Part shown: positions 37,527-46,663 of the stretch, piece by piece
Layout of the letters: every line of letters begins with the position of its first letter
Position numbering within the stretch: position 1 is the first letter of the stretch
Assembly (NCBI RefSeq): GCF_001433995.1
Contig: NZ_AZCX01000001.1
Coordinates: 310,001-374,000, forward strand
Origin: Secundilactobacillus kimchicus JCM 15530
Lineage (GTDB): Bacteria > Bacillota > Bacilli > Lactobacillales > Lactobacillaceae
Direction of reading: 5' to 3'
DNA: 64,000 nt
Notes under the pieces: generated by a model
Told to the model about the DNA's origin: nothing
The model's input: only the letters and a program-made list of their open reading frames with translations
Database searches by the model: none
Program-made: the position numbers and the translations under genes

Positions 37527-39389
37527 CTACTTCTTGTCATCGTCGACTTCAGAAAAGTCGCCGTCAAAAGTATTACCATCACCCTTGTTGCCGTTAGCCT
37601 TGTCGTCTGAGCCACCAGCAGCATCAGCGTCAGCGTTGCCTTGCTGTTCCTGAGCTTGTTGGTAAAGCTTAACTGAAAGGTCTTGAACGATCTTGTTCAA
37701 ATCGTCCTTCTTGGTCTTCATTTCTTCGACGTTGTTATCTTCTTGGGCCTTCTTTAACGCATCACGAGCGTCTTGAGCCTTCTTGATTTCATCGTCTGAA
37801 ACCTTTCCCTTCACTTCTTCAAGGGTTTTGTCCACCGTAAAGAGCAGTTGGTCGACTTCGTTCTTCAAGTCAGCCTCTTCCTTACGAGCCTTGTCAGCCT
37901 CTTCGTTTTCTTGGGCTTCTTTCATCATCGACTCGATTTCTTCATCGGACAAACCGCCGGAACTCTTAATGGTAATCTTTTGTTCTTTACCAGTACCCTT
38001 ATCTTTGGCTGAAACATTAACAATCCCGTTTCGGTCAATATCAAAGGTAACTTCGATTTGAGGGACCCCACGAGGAGCGGCTGGAATATCAGTCAGTTGG
38101 AAATTCCCTAATGTCTTGTTATCTGCTGCCATTGGTCGTTCACCTTGGAGAACGTGAATATCAACGGCTGGTTGGTTATCAGCCGCCGTACTGAAGACTT
38201 GCGACTTACTTGTTGGAATCGTCGTGTTACGGTCGATCAACTTTGTAAACACGCCGCCCATCGTTTCAATCCCCAGTGATAGTGGCGTCACGTCCAAAAG
38301 CACAACGTCTTTAACATCACCAGTCAAGACACCACCTTGAATAGCGGCCCCTAAGGCAACGGCTTCATCAGGGTTAATTGAGTGGTTTGGTTCCTTACCC
38401 GTCCACTTTTTAACGGCTTCTTGAACGGCTGGAATTCGAGTTGAGCCACCGTTTAAGATAACAACGTTTAAATCGTCAGCCGTTAAACCAGCATCCTTCA
38501 ACGCATTTTCAACAGGAATGCGGGTCTTTTCAACCAAATCAGCTGTTAGTTCGTTGAACTTAGCCCGCGTCAATGTTTCTTCCAAGTGTAATGGGCCATT
38601 TTCGCCAGCTGAGATAAACGGCAAGCTAATTTGCGTTTCAGTAACGCCTGACAGGTCCTTTTTAGCCTTTTCAGCCGCTTCCTTTAACCGTTGCATCGCC
38701 ATCTTGTCTTGTGACAAGTCAATGCCATTAGCCGCTTTAAATTGAGCGACTAGCCAATCCATAACCTTCTGGTCAAAATCGTCACCACCCAAGTGGGTGT
38801 CACCATTTGTTGATAAAACATCAAATACACCATCACCAAGGTCAAGAACTGAAACATCAAAGGTCCCACCACCAAGGTCGTAAACCATGATTTTTTCATC
38901 AGCATCTTGCTTGTCCAGCCCGTATGCCAACGAAGAAGCCGTTGGTTCGTTAATGATTCGCTTAACGTCTAGACCGGCAATTTTACCAGCATCTTTTGTC
39001 GCTTGCCGTTGGGAATCATCGAAGTAAGCTGGGACAGTGATAACCGCTTGAGACACTGTATCGCCGAGATAATCTTCAGCAAAGCTCTTAATATATTGCA
39101 AAATCATTGCTGAAATTTGTTGCGGCGTGTATTCCTTATCGTCAACCTTCACCTTGTAGCCCGGTTCGCCCATGTGACTCTTAATTGAAACTACCGTGTT
39201 CGGGTTCGTAATAGCTTGACGCTTTGCGACTTCACCAACTTGTGGTTCGCCATCTTTAAAGGCGACAACTGAAGGCGTCGTACGACCACCCTCGGGATTT
39301 GGAATAATCTTTGGTTCGCTACCTTCCAAAACTGCAACTGCTGAGTTTGTGGTACCTAAGTCAATACCAATTATCTTGTTACTTGCCAT
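37527..39389 (-). CDS. dnaK: molecular chaperone DnaK (Hsp70)
   Basis: The 620-residue Hsp70. The nucleotide-binding domain starts [18 protein letters not shown] and contains [14 protein letters not shown] and [14 protein letters not shown]; the interdomain linker [16 protein letters not shown] and the substrate domain follow, ending in a Gly/Asp-rich disordered tail [12 protein letters not shown]. As in other Gram-positive DnaKs the first lobe lacks the 24-residue segment found in Gram-negative forms, as judged by total length. Third gene of hrcA-grpE-dnaK-dnaJ. Confidence 0.99.
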   Translation of the reverse strand: MASNKIIGIDLGTTNSAVAVLEGSEPKIIPNPEGGRTTPSVVAFKDGEPQVGEVAKRQAITNPNTVVSIKSHMGEPGYKVKVDDKEYTPQQISAMILQYIKSFAEDYLGDTVSQAVITVPAYFDDSQRQATKDAGKIAGLDVKRIINEPTASSLAYGLDKQDADEKIMVYDLGGGTFDVSVLDLGDGVFDVLSTNGDTHLGGDDFDQKVMDWLVAQFKAANGIDLSQDKMAMQRLKEAAEKAKKDLSGVTETQISLPFISAGENGPLHLEETLTRAKFNELTADLVEKTRIPVENALKDAGLTADDLNVVILNGGSTRIPAVQEAVKKWTGKEPNHSINPDEAVALGAAIQGGVLTGDVKDVVLLDVTPLSLGIETMGGVFTKLIDRNTTIPTSKSQVFSTAADNQPAVDIHVLQGERPMAADNKTLGNFQLTDIPAAPRGVPQIEVTFDIDRNGIVNVSAKDKGTGKEQKITIKSSGGLSDEEIESMMKEAQENEEADKARKEEADLKNEVDQLLFTVDKTLEEVKGKVSDDEIKKAQDARDALKKAQEDNNVEEMKTKKDDLNKIVQDLSVKLYQQAQEQQGNADADAAGGSDDKANGNKGDGNTFDGDFSEVDDDKK

Positions 39390-39424
39390 TTATGCAATAC
39401 CTTCTTTTTAAAAATTTGAATGTG

Positions 39425-40021
39425 TTATTGAGCGACAACAACCATAGCTGGCCGGAGTACCCGGTCTTTAAGCTGATAACCTTTTTGGAGCACTGCTGTG
39501 ACGTGGTCTTTTTGATCATCACTTTCAGCTGGAACCGATTGAACCGCTTGGTGAATCTGTGGATCAAACGGCTGACCTTCAGCTTTAATCTCCGTAACGC
39601 CGTTGCTCGTTAACGCCTCCATGAGGTGTTTTTGAACCAACTCAACGCCCTTCTTTAAGGAAAGTGCTTGGTCATCCGTCACCTCAGTCTGCAGCGCCCG
39701 TTCCAAGTTATCTAAAACCGGCAGCACATCGTGAGCTAGTTGTTGACCATCGTATTTAACCAAAGCTGCTTGGTCTTTTTTATGACGCGTCTGAATGTTT
39801 TTAATTTCCGCTTCAGCGCGCAAGTACTTATCAGACATCGCTTCAAGCTGTTGTTGTAACGTTTCAACTTGTTGCTGTGCCGATTGAAGCGCCGTATCCT
39901 GCTCATTAACCGCTGCATCGTCCTTCGAAGACGACGATGCAGTTTGATCATCGTGAGCTTCAGCCGACGTGGCTTTTTTAGCCGCTTCCTCAGCTGATTT
40001 CTTTGCCTCATCTTCAGCCAC
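39425..40021 (-). CDS. grpE: nucleotide exchange factor GrpE
   Basis: A 198-residue DnaK cofactor. The first 45 residues are Ala/Glu/Ser-rich and probably disordered, followed by a long coiled coil (QQVETLQQQLEAMSDKYLRA) and the C-terminal beta domain with VTAVLQKGYQLKDRVLRPAMV. Start GTG with AAGGAG. It sits 16 bases after hrcA. Confidence 0.98.
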   Translation of the reverse strand: MAEDEAKKSAEEAAKKATSAEAHDDQTASSSSKDDAAVNEQDTALQSAQQQVETLQQQLEAMSDKYLRAEAEIKNIQTRHKKDQAALVKYDGQQLAHDVLPVLDNLERALQTEVTDDQALSLKKGVELVQKHLMEALTSNGVTEIKAEGQPFDPQIHQAVQSVPAESDDQKDHVTAVLQKGYQLKDRVLRPAMVVVAQ

Positions 40022-40037
40022 TCAAAACACTCCTTTA

Positions 40038-41084
40038 CTACTCATCAAAATTGCGGTAATAATCCATCAACCGTTTAGCCAGTTCTTGGCGAAACGCACC
40101 AACCAGACCAATCATCCGTGAATATGGCATTCTTGTCGGACCAAGAAGGGCAATCACCCCTTTACCATGTCCACCAACCGAATACGTGGCCGTAATCAAG
40201 CTATAGTCGCGCAAAATCTTATTGGTGATTTCACTACCAATCTGAACCTGAATGGCATCGCCGGTCTGACCCAACACATCTGCCATGTCATCCGACCGAT
40301 CCAGTAACGTGTAAAGCGACTTCAACTCTTCAACGTCAGCATTATCCGAATAATTCAACAGATTTAACCGGCCACCAACGAAAAAGCGTTCCTGAGCTGC
40401 TTTAGTCAACACATCGCCAAAAATCTTCAAGAACCCATCTGGACTCTGCAGGTAGTGCGCAATTTGTAGCGGGATCGACGTTTGCAACAGCTCCAAGACC
40501 GTTGCTAGGGGCTGACCAATCACTTGGTCATTGATCAGTCGAACGACCGCCTCTAACTGTTCGCCTTCAACGCCCTGAGGGACCCCAAAAGTTTGGGTTT
40601 CCACGTCACCGTTGTCAGTCACCAGAACCGCCATAACCTGCCGTTTACCAAGGGGAACCAACCGAAAGCCACTCAGGCGACTCTCCTTTAATTCCGGCTT
40701 CACCGTAAACGCGGTGTACGACGTTAAGTTCGATAAAATATTGGCTGACAGCTCGATGATTTCATCAATTTTCAAAAATTGACCATCCAGCGACGACTTA
40801 ATGACGTCAATGTCGTTTGACTTAACCGGATCCGGTTGAACTAAGTAGTCCACATAGTAACGATAGCCCTTAACCGACGGCACGCGGCCGGAAGAAGAAT
40901 GCGTCTTATTAATTAAGCCCAATTCCTCAAGCGCCGCCATCTCGTTTCTAACCGTTGCGGAGGAAACGTGCATTGGTAACTGACTTGCTAAGGCCTTAGA
41001 ACCAACTGGCACCCCGTTACTGGTATAGTCACGGACAATCGCCTTTAGGATCATTTTCTGTCTTTCCGTTAACGTGATTATCAC
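40038..41084 (-). CDS. hrcA: heat-inducible transcription repressor HrcA
   Basis: A 348-residue repressor of the class I heat-shock genes. The winged HTH is LTERQKMILKAIV to SSATVRNEMAALEELGLI (residues 5-60), followed by HSSSGRVPSVKGYRYYVDYL and the GAF-like dimerisation core. Operator sites lie just upstream. The start is awkward: the GTG at 41084 is the only normal start codon giving the full domain, but the best ribosome binding site (GAGGTGAT) overlaps that GTG. Translation may begin from a rare codon a few bases on, or the site is used poorly. Confidence 0.95.
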   Translation of the reverse strand: MIITLTERQKMILKAIVRDYTSNGVPVGSKALASQLPMHVSSATVRNEMAALEELGLINKTHSSSGRVPSVKGYRYYVDYLVQPDPVKSNDIDVIKSSLDGQFLKIDEIIELSANILSNLTSYTAFTVKPELKESRLSGFRLVPLGKRQVMAVLVTDNGDVETQTFGVPQGVEGEQLEAVVRLINDQVIGQPLATVLELLQTSIPLQIAHYLQSPDGFLKIFGDVLTKAAQERFFVGGRLNLLNYSDNADVEELKSLYTLLDRSDDMADVLGQTGDAIQVQIGSEITNKILRDYSLITATYSVGGHGKGVIALLGPTRMPYSRMIGLVGAFRQELAKRLMDYYRNFDE

Positions 41085-41090
41085 CTCTTT

Positions 41091-41117
41091 TTAGCACTCA
41101 ACTTATCCAAGTGCTAA
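41091..41117 (-). promoter_or_regulatory. CIRCE operator 1 of the hrcA operon
   Basis: TTAGCACTC-N9-AAGTGCTAA on the plus strand, one mismatch in the second arm from the consensus TTAGCACTC-N9-GAGTGCTAA. It lies between the promoter and hrcA, the classic repressing position for HrcA. Confidence 0.96.
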
Positions 41118-41128
41118 GACACATCTAT

Positions 41129-41157
41129 AATGTATCAAAGCAACCTTTTTAAGTCAA
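41129..41157 (-). promoter_or_regulatory. promoter of hrcA-grpE-dnaK-dnaJ
   Basis: TTGACT (41152-41157), 17 bases, TACATT (41129-41134) on the minus strand, lying between the two CIRCE elements. Confidence 0.82.
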
Positions 41158-41174
41158 GCGTTGCACTGTGATTT

Positions 41175-41201
41175 TTAGCAATTAATTTAGTCGAGTGCTA
41201 A
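41175..41201 (-). promoter_or_regulatory. CIRCE operator 2, upstream of the hrcA promoter
   Basis: TTAGCAATT-N9-GAGTGCTAA: the right arm is perfect, the left arm matches 7 of 9. It overlaps the end and stop codon of ribF. Confidence 0.85.
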
Positions 41202-42150
41202 TTCGCGGATTTTGCCGATTAAAATAGTCACGGGTCGCTTGCTCATCAGCCTTTAACTGGTCAACAAGGGCGTCGACTGACGAAAATTTAACTTCGCCGC
41301 GTAACCGGGTTTCCCACTCAACTTGAACGACTTCACCGTAAATGGCTGCGTCAAAATCTAGTAGGTAGGCCTCAATCGTAATCGGCCGATTTTCGCCAAA
41401 CGTGATATTTCGGCCAACCGATGTCATTGCTTGATACCAGTCTGAGCCAATTTTGACGCGGGTCACGTACACCCCGATCCCTGGGAGTGCGTAGGCGGTA
41501 TCGTGGCTAATATTAGCCGTTGGAAACCCTAGTGTGCGGCCCCGAGCTTCGCCGTGAACGACGGTTCCCATTGTCAGATATCGGTACCCTAACAATTGAT
41601 TAACAGTGTTAAGATGCCCATCTGCCAAATTTTGACGAATTCGCGTCGAGCTAATCTTTTTGTCATCTTCCTCATGGCGGGCCACCGTTTCAATCGCAAA
41701 GCGGTCCTTCGCATATTCAGGCAACCGGTCCATATTTCCCGTGTCCTTGGGACCATAAGTATGATCAAACCCAGCAACGACTACTTCCGCATGAAATTTA
41801 ACTAAGTATTGATCAACAAATTCCTGTGGCGTTAACGCCGACAACTGGCTGGTAAAGCCAACTTGGTAAACAACGTCAACGCCGAGTTGTTCAAACAACT
41901 CAAACTTGCGTTGTGGGACGGTCAGATAGTGGTAATCAGCTTCCGTTAACGGCCGATACACCAGTGCGGGATGATGATCGTACGTGAGAACTGCTAGAGT
42001 GAGTCCTCGCTCATCAGCAATTGCTTTTGCCCGTCGAATCACCGCCTGGTGTCCGCGATGAACGCCGTCAAAGAAGCCCATTGCTAAAACAACCGGCTGA
42101 TCAAGCGGCTCATCCGGTTGCATAGGATGATGGATTTTAATGATTTGCAT
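41182..42150 (-). CDS. ribF: bifunctional riboflavin kinase / FMN adenylyltransferase
   Basis: A 322-residue enzyme making FMN and then FAD. The N-terminal adenylyltransferase part has GFFDGVHRGHQAVI (about residues 28-41) and KISSTRIRQNLADG; the C-terminal kinase part has GEARGRTLGFPTANI and GVYVTRVKIGS. The ATG follows GAAGGGG. It follows truB by 17 bases (conserved truB-ribF), and its last codons include half of the second CIRCE. Confidence 0.97.
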   Translation of the reverse strand: MQIIKIHHPMQPDEPLDQPVVLAMGFFDGVHRGHQAVIRRAKAIADERGLTLAVLTYDHHPALVYRPLTEADYHYLTVPQRKFELFEQLGVDVVYQVGFTSQLSALTPQEFVDQYLVKFHAEVVVAGFDHTYGPKDTGNMDRLPEYAKDRFAIETVARHEEDDKKISSTRIRQNLADGHLNTVNQLLGYRYLTMGTVVHGEARGRTLGFPTANISHDTAYALPGIGVYVTRVKIGSDWYQAMTSVGRNITFGENRPITIEAYLLDFDAAIYGEVVQVEWETRLRGEVKFSSVDALVDQLKADEQATRDYFNRQNPRISTRLN

Positions 42151-42167
42151 GTTTCACTCGCCCCTTC

Positions 42168-43067
42168 TTAAGTGGTACTAAACATCTTGAGCGGCTTATA
42201 AACCGCTCCTTTTTTTTGATACAGACACTTGATTGCCCCTTGATAGCGAAGCGCCACAACCGACGCCGATTGGTTAACTTCAGCTTCCTTCAACCAAATG
42301 CCATTTTTAACGCCGGACCACAGGTAGTCCGACAATTCAACCACTGGATAATCGCTTAATGCCCGGTCAATCGGTTGCAAAAACGACTCGTCTCCGGCTG
42401 CAATGGCTGACGTCAATTGTTCAAAAGTCCAGGTCTCAGCCAAGTCAAACCCACCGCTAGAAAGCCGGGTCAATGACGACATAACAGCGGGGACACCCAG
42501 TCGCTGTCCAAGTTCGACAGCCAACGTTCTAACGTAGGTTCCCTTCGAACACGTCACTCCAAAAGCCACGGTTTGAGTCCCAGACTGCTCGTCAAACGTG
42601 GGCGAGGCTAACCTTTTGAAACGCTTGATCATCACTTGACGACTGGGGCGTTCCACTGTTTGGCCTGCTCTGGCATACTCATACAGCTTACGCCCTTTAA
42701 CCTTCACCGCTGAATACATCGGCGGTACCTGCGTCAACGTCCCCGTCATCGTTTGCATTTCAGCGTCGATTTGATCCGTTGATATCGGTGCTGATAAAAT
42801 GGTCCGCGTCACTTCCGCACCATCCAAATCTTCGGTTTCCGTTGAAAAGCCAAACGTGACACTTCCCCGGTAAACCTTGTCGTGAGTCATCAGGAAATCC
42901 ACAACTTTTGTTGCACTCCCCACACAGATGGGCAAAACGCCATCCACGTTGGGGTCTAACGTCCCAGAATGCCCCACCTTTTTAGTGTGAAGCAGTTTTC
43001 TCAGCCGGTTAACGCAGTCGTGGCTCGTCAACCCCCGTTCCTTATATAATGCGATGATGCCGTCCAT
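42168..43067 (-). CDS. truB: tRNA pseudouridine(55) synthase
   Basis: A 299-residue enzyme making pseudouridine 55 in tRNA. N-terminus MDGIIALYKERGLTSHDCVN, the catalytic aspartate in GHSGTLDPNVDGVLPIC, YRGSVTFGFSTETEDLDG and CSKGTYVRTLAVELGQ are diagnostic; a C-terminal PUA-like domain completes it. ATG at 43067 (AGAGGGG upstream) is chosen over an open extension through the terminator to 43151. Confidence 0.97.
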   Translation of the reverse strand: MDGIIALYKERGLTSHDCVNRLRKLLHTKKVGHSGTLDPNVDGVLPICVGSATKVVDFLMTHDKVYRGSVTFGFSTETEDLDGAEVTRTILSAPISTDQIDAEMQTMTGTLTQVPPMYSAVKVKGRKLYEYARAGQTVERPSRQVMIKRFKRLASPTFDEQSGTQTVAFGVTCSKGTYVRTLAVELGQRLGVPAVMSSLTRLSSGGFDLAETWTFEQLTSAIAAGDESFLQPIDRALSDYPVVELSDYLWSGVKNGIWLKEAEVNQSASVVALRYQGAIKCLYQKKGAVYKPLKMFSTT

Positions 43068-43103
43068 GCAGTGACCCCTCTCTATCTGAAATCTCGTCCA
43101 TCC

Positions 43104-43112
43104 ATTATAGCA
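43104..43112 (-). promoter_or_regulatory. extended -10 promoter of truB-ribF
   Basis: TGCTATAAT on the minus strand, starting 14 bases after the rbfA terminator and about 37 bases before truB, so truB-ribF can be expressed independently of the nusA-infB operon. Confidence 0.7.
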
Positions 43113-43126
43113 TATTGTGATATGTA

Positions 43127-43160
43127 AAAAGCGCTTTGCCCAACAGGACAAAGCGCTTTT
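43127..43160 (-). terminator. terminator after rbfA
   Basis: AAAAGCGCTTTGTCC pairs with GGGCAAAGCGCTTTT (one G-T pair) around TGTT, followed by T on the minus strand. It closes the rimP-nusA-rnpM-ylxQ-infB-rbfA unit. Confidence 0.92.
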
Positions 43161-43162
43161 GA

Positions 43163-43522
43163 CTAGAGTAACGGATCATCTTTGTGCAACTGACCTAATA
43201 GTTCATCGATATGTGATCCGTACTGCACAGAATCATCTTTTAAGAACGTCAATTCAGGCGCCTTGTAGATGTTTAACCGTGCGGCTAACTCGCTTCGAAT
43301 TAAACCCGTTGCCTTAGTCAGACCCGCTTGAGCCTTTTCGTTATCAGAGGCCTTGTCAGACAAAATGCTGTAATAGACTTTGGCTTGTTGTAGGTCGCCC
43401 GTCACCTCAACACCGGTGATGGTCACACCCTCAACCCGCGGATCGCGGACGCGTTTCAACAACATGTCATTGACTTCTCGTTGAATTTCTTGCTCAAGTC
43501 GTCCTACTCGATAATGTGCCAT
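43163..43522 (-). CDS. rbfA: ribosome-binding factor A
   Basis: A 119-residue 30S assembly factor with the KH-like fold: [44 protein letters not shown] and [19 protein letters not shown] are the conserved stretches. The ATG has GAGGAGG upstream. Last gene of the nusA-infB operon. Confidence 0.97.
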   Translation of the reverse strand: MAHYRVGRLEQEIQREVNDMLLKRVRDPRVEGVTITGVEVTGDLQQAKVYYSILSDKASDNEKAQAGLTKATGLIRSELAARLNIYKAPELTFLKDDSVQYGSHIDELLGQLHKDDPLL

Positions 43523-43552
43523 TATGACTCCTCCTCAATGCTAACCGATAAA

Positions 43553-46045
43553 TTAGTCGATTGGTACTTCTTTCATGACATAGGCTTCGATGACATCGCC
43601 TACTTTAATATCGTTGTAGTTTTCAACCGTCAACCCAAGTTCATGACCCTGAGCAACGTCTTTAACGTCGTCCTTAAAGCGCTTCAAACTACCCAACTTG
43701 CCTTCGTAGATGACAACGCCATCCCGAATTAAGCGGACGTCTGAATCCCGGGAAACGTGACCATCCGTAACCATCCCACCGGCAATCGTACCGACTTTAG
43801 AGGCTTTGAAAATGTCTCGAACTTCAACCTGCCCAATGACTTCTTCTTCGTACGTTGGTTCAAGTTTTCCTTTCATGGCATGCTCAATCTCATCAATGGC
43901 GTTATAAATGACCCGGTGTAATCGAATGTCCACTTCGTCTTGTTCAGCCTGTGCCTTGGCTTGCGGCGTTGGTCGAACATTAAACCCAATGATGATGGCA
44001 TTACTTGCTTCCGCCAAGGTCACATCACTTTCATTAATGGCCCCTACGGCCGTATGAATAATGTTGACCCGAACGCCTTCCACTTCAATCTTGTTCAAAC
44101 TATTAGCCAGAGCTTCGACAGACCCTTGAACGTCAGCTTTAATGATGACGTCAACTTCCTTCATTTCGCCCTCTTTCATAGTGTCAAACAAGTTGTCTAG
44201 TGTCACACGATTCTTCGATTGACGTTCTTCCATCAAGGCCTGCTTTGCCCGTTCTTCACCAGCTGCCCGTGCCGTTTTTTCGTCGTCAAAGACCACGAAA
44301 CGGTCGCCGGCTTCCGGCACGTCGCTCAGCCCAGTAATTTCAACTGGAGTTGATGGCGTGGCTGTCTTGATCGACTGACCCAGTTCATTTTCCATTGTCC
44401 GCACACGACCATACGTGTTCCCAACAACAACCGGGTCCCCAACATGCATGGTTCCTTGTTGAACTAACAATGTCGCAACGGAACCCTTACCTTGATCCAG
44501 TTTGGCTTCGATTACAGAACCAGCAGCGTTTTGTTTTGGATTAGCCTTTAGCTCCATTACTTCACTCTGGAGTAAGATCATGTCCAACAATTCATCGATG
44601 TTTTGACCAAACTTAGCTGAAATTTGAACGAAAATGGTGTCACCACCCCAGTCTTCTGGGATAAGACCATATTCCGTCAATTGTTCAATCACGTGGTTGG
44701 GGTTTGCCCCTGGCTTATCGATCTTGTTGACGGCCACAATAATTGGGGTTTCAGCTGCTTTAGCATGGTTGATGGCTTCGATGGTTTGAGGCATCACCCC
44801 ATCGTCAGCGGCCACGACTAACACGGTGATGTCCGTGATATCAGCACCACGGGCCCGCATTTCGGTGAAGGCCGCGTGTCCTGGAGTATCCAAGAACGTA
44901 ATGGTCTTTCCATTATGCTTCAATTGGTAAGCCCCAATGGCTTGGGTGATCCCACCAGCTTCACCCGCGGTAATGTGAGAATGCCGCAAATGGTCCAATA
45001 ATGTGGTCTTACCATGGTCAACGTGACCCATGATTGTCACAACGGGCGGCCGGTCTTCCAGATAGTCAGTGTTGTGAGCTTCTTCTTCGAAGAACTTATC
45101 GATATCTGAAACATCGACCTCCACCTTTTCTTGGGCATCGATCCCGTATTCAGAAGCTAAAATTTCAATGGTATCCTTATCCAATGACTGGTTTTGGTTG
45201 ACCATTACCCCGAGCATAAAGAGCTTCTTGACAATTTCAGCTGGCTCACGGTGCAAGATTTTCCCTAGGTCTTGGGCGTTCATTCCAACGGAATAGAATA
45301 GCGTTTCTGGTAACGCCTTGTTCTTCCGTTCAGGAGAACCCTTCGGATGGTTTGTCTGTTTAATCCGTTGATCCTTCTTGCTGTACTTGCTTGCAAGGTT
45401 GTTATAACGGTTATTTTTCCGATTATTCCGGTTGTTTCGGTTATTTCGACTGTTACGCCCACCATTCCCGTTACTCCGGTTGTTGGAATTCCCGTTACTA
45501 CTACGGTTGCTGTTATTACTGTTTAAGCTGCCACCGAACCGGCCGCCGCCGTTACGGTTCTGGCCACCATTTGACTGGTTGGACCGGTTTTGACCACCGT
45601 TGCGGTTTTGGTTCGAATTGCGGCTTTGGCTGTTGTTACTATTACTATTCCGGTTCTGATTGTTGCTGTTACGATTTTGACCATTAGTATTGCTCGATCG
45701 GTTTTGGCCGGTCGTGCGAGTTTGATTGTTCTGGCGGTTTTGAGTCCCGTTGCCGCCTTGTCGGTTTTGGTTGTTGCCCGTCGAGTGCTGAGTCGACTGG
45801 GTCCGGTTTGTATGAGTAGTCGTAGGTTGAGTCGCCGCCTTCTGATTAGGATTTGATTGAGTTGCTTGCGGTTTCTTTTGGCCAGCGTTATGGCTGAAAG
45901 CGGCCCGCAGTTGCCGTTCTTCGTTATCGCCCAATGTTGACATGTGATTTTTGACTTCGAAGCCCTTCTTTTGAGCCGTATCAATCATCGCTTTACTCGA
46001 AACATTGAGCTCTTTTGCGAGTTCATAAATGCGCTTTTTGCCCAT
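43553..46045 (-). CDS. infB: translation initiation factor IF-2
   Basis: An 830-residue initiator-tRNA-binding GTPase. Residues 1-50 hold the N-terminal IF2 motif ([19 protein letters not shown]); about 55-225 is a long Asn/Arg/Gly/Gln/Ser-rich region with no predicted fold; the G domain has [23 protein letters not shown] and NKID (about 338-450), followed by domains II-IV ending in the fMet-tRNA-binding C2 domain. ATG with AAGGAG. Follows the L7Ae-like gene. Confidence 0.98.
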   Translation of the reverse strand: MGKKRIYELAKELNVSSKAMIDTAQKKGFEVKNHMSTLGDNEERQLRAAFSHNAGQKKPQATQSNPNQKAATQPTTTHTNRTQSTQHSTGNNQNRQGGNGTQNRQNNQTRTTGQNRSSNTNGQNRNSNNQNRNSNSNNSQSRNSNQNRNGGQNRSNQSNGGQNRNGGGRFGGSLNSNNSNRSSNGNSNNRSNGNGGRNSRNNRNNRNNRKNNRYNNLASKYSKKDQRIKQTNHPKGSPERKNKALPETLFYSVGMNAQDLGKILHREPAEIVKKLFMLGVMVNQNQSLDKDTIEILASEYGIDAQEKVEVDVSDIDKFFEEEAHNTDYLEDRPPVVTIMGHVDHGKTTLLDHLRHSHITAGEAGGITQAIGAYQLKHNGKTITFLDTPGHAAFTEMRARGADITDITVLVVAADDGVMPQTIEAINHAKAAETPIIVAVNKIDKPGANPNHVIEQLTEYGLIPEDWGGDTIFVQISAKFGQNIDELLDMILLQSEVMELKANPKQNAAGSVIEAKLDQGKGSVATLLVQQGTMHVGDPVVVGNTYGRVRTMENELGQSIKTATPSTPVEITGLSDVPEAGDRFVVFDDEKTARAAGEERAKQALMEERQSKNRVTLDNLFDTMKEGEMKEVDVIIKADVQGSVEALANSLNKIEVEGVRVNIIHTAVGAINESDVTLAEASNAIIIGFNVRPTPQAKAQAEQDEVDIRLHRVIYNAIDEIEHAMKGKLEPTYEEEVIGQVEVRDIFKASKVGTIAGGMVTDGHVSRDSDVRLIRDGVVIYEGKLGSLKRFKDDVKDVAQGHELGLTVENYNDIKVGDVIEAYVMKEVPID
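45373..45883 (-). repeat. low-complexity Asn/Arg/Gly-rich coding region in infB
   Basis: Codons of roughly residues 55-225 of IF-2 are dominated by AAC/AAT, CGT/CGG/CGA, GGT/GGC and CAA, giving recurring short units such as [15 protein letters not shown] and NRNNRN. No long perfect tandem repeat is present, only degenerate short units. Such stretches often vary in length between strains. Confidence 0.85.
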
Positions 46046-46049
46046 CTAA

Positions 46050-46361
46050 TCACGCTCCTTCGGTTTTTGTAAGTTCCAATAATTTTTTGGAAAAACCAGG
46101 ATTTTTAACGGCCAAAACGGTCCGTTCGAGACCCGTTGCATTGCTCAACTCCGCCTTGTTAAAAGCTGAGATAATCGCAATGTTATAAAAATTAGCCTTA
46201 TCACGAATTTTTTTGGCACTGGTTGGCCCAGCGTCATTGGCCAGTAAAACAAGTGTCACCGACTGATTCCGAATGGCTTTTAACACCATATTCTCACCCG
46301 TCACAAGTTGACTGGCGCGCCGAATTAATCCCAGTAATTGTAATGCCTTTTCAGTTTCCAT
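46050..46361 (-). CDS. ylxQ: L7Ae-family RNA-binding protein YlxQ
   Basis: A 103-residue protein of the L7Ae/L30e fold, a kink-turn RNA-binding family: LLGLIRRASQLVTGENMVLKAIR, LVLLANDAGPTSAKKIRDKA and ERTVLAVKNPGFSKKLL. Start ATG at 46361, giving METEKALQL and overlapping the rnpM end by 11 bases. Located between rnpM and infB, the conserved position. The target RNA is not fixed by sequence. Confidence 0.94.
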   Translation of the reverse strand: METEKALQLLGLIRRASQLVTGENMVLKAIRNQSVTLVLLANDAGPTSAKKIRDKANFYNIAIISAFNKAELSNATGLERTVLAVKNPGFSKKLLELTKTEGA

Positions 46362-46650
46362 TTTCAAACAATTCGCGCCGTGCTTGTTGATGATCGACAT
46401 ATTCAATCAGGTCATCGTAGAAGCTGTCGTCAACCTTCATCTCAAATGCCTTATCAAACGTGCGCGCCTTTTTAGCTTTCTTTGCAATCGCCACATCAAG
46501 TGAAATATAAGCGCCACGGCCTGACATCTTACCCGTTGGGTCAACGGCAACGTTATTTTCCTTATCCCGAACGACCCGGACAAGTTCCTTCTTCGGCGCC
46601 ATTTCACCCGTCACAATGTCTTTTCGCATTGGGATTTTACGTTTCTTCAT
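46351..46650 (-). CDS. rnpM: RNase P modulator / YlxR family protein
   Basis: A 99-residue basic protein with KRKIPMRKDIVTGEM and the signature SGRGAYISLD (about residues 43-52). Family members (YlxR, named RnpM) bind RNase P RNA. ATG at 46650 has GGGGG upstream; longer open starts up to 46800 lie inside nusA and are rejected. Thirteen bases after nusA. Confidence 0.95.
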   Translation of the reverse strand: MKKRKIPMRKDIVTGEMAPKKELVRVVRDKENNVAVDPTGKMSGRGAYISLDVAIAKKAKKARTFDKAFEMKVDDSFYDDLIEYVDHQQARRELFENGN

Positions 46651-46663
46651 ACGCTCAGCCCCC

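Noticed and set aside
43068-43151. Upstream extension of truB
   Set aside because: It passes through the rbfA terminator and the truB promoter; the start at 43067 fits the family.
45391-45856. Repetitive plus-strand pattern that at first resembles a repeat array
   Set aside because: It is the complement of the Asn/Arg/Gly codons of IF-2; units are degenerate, with no constant repeat and spacer lengths as in CRISPR.
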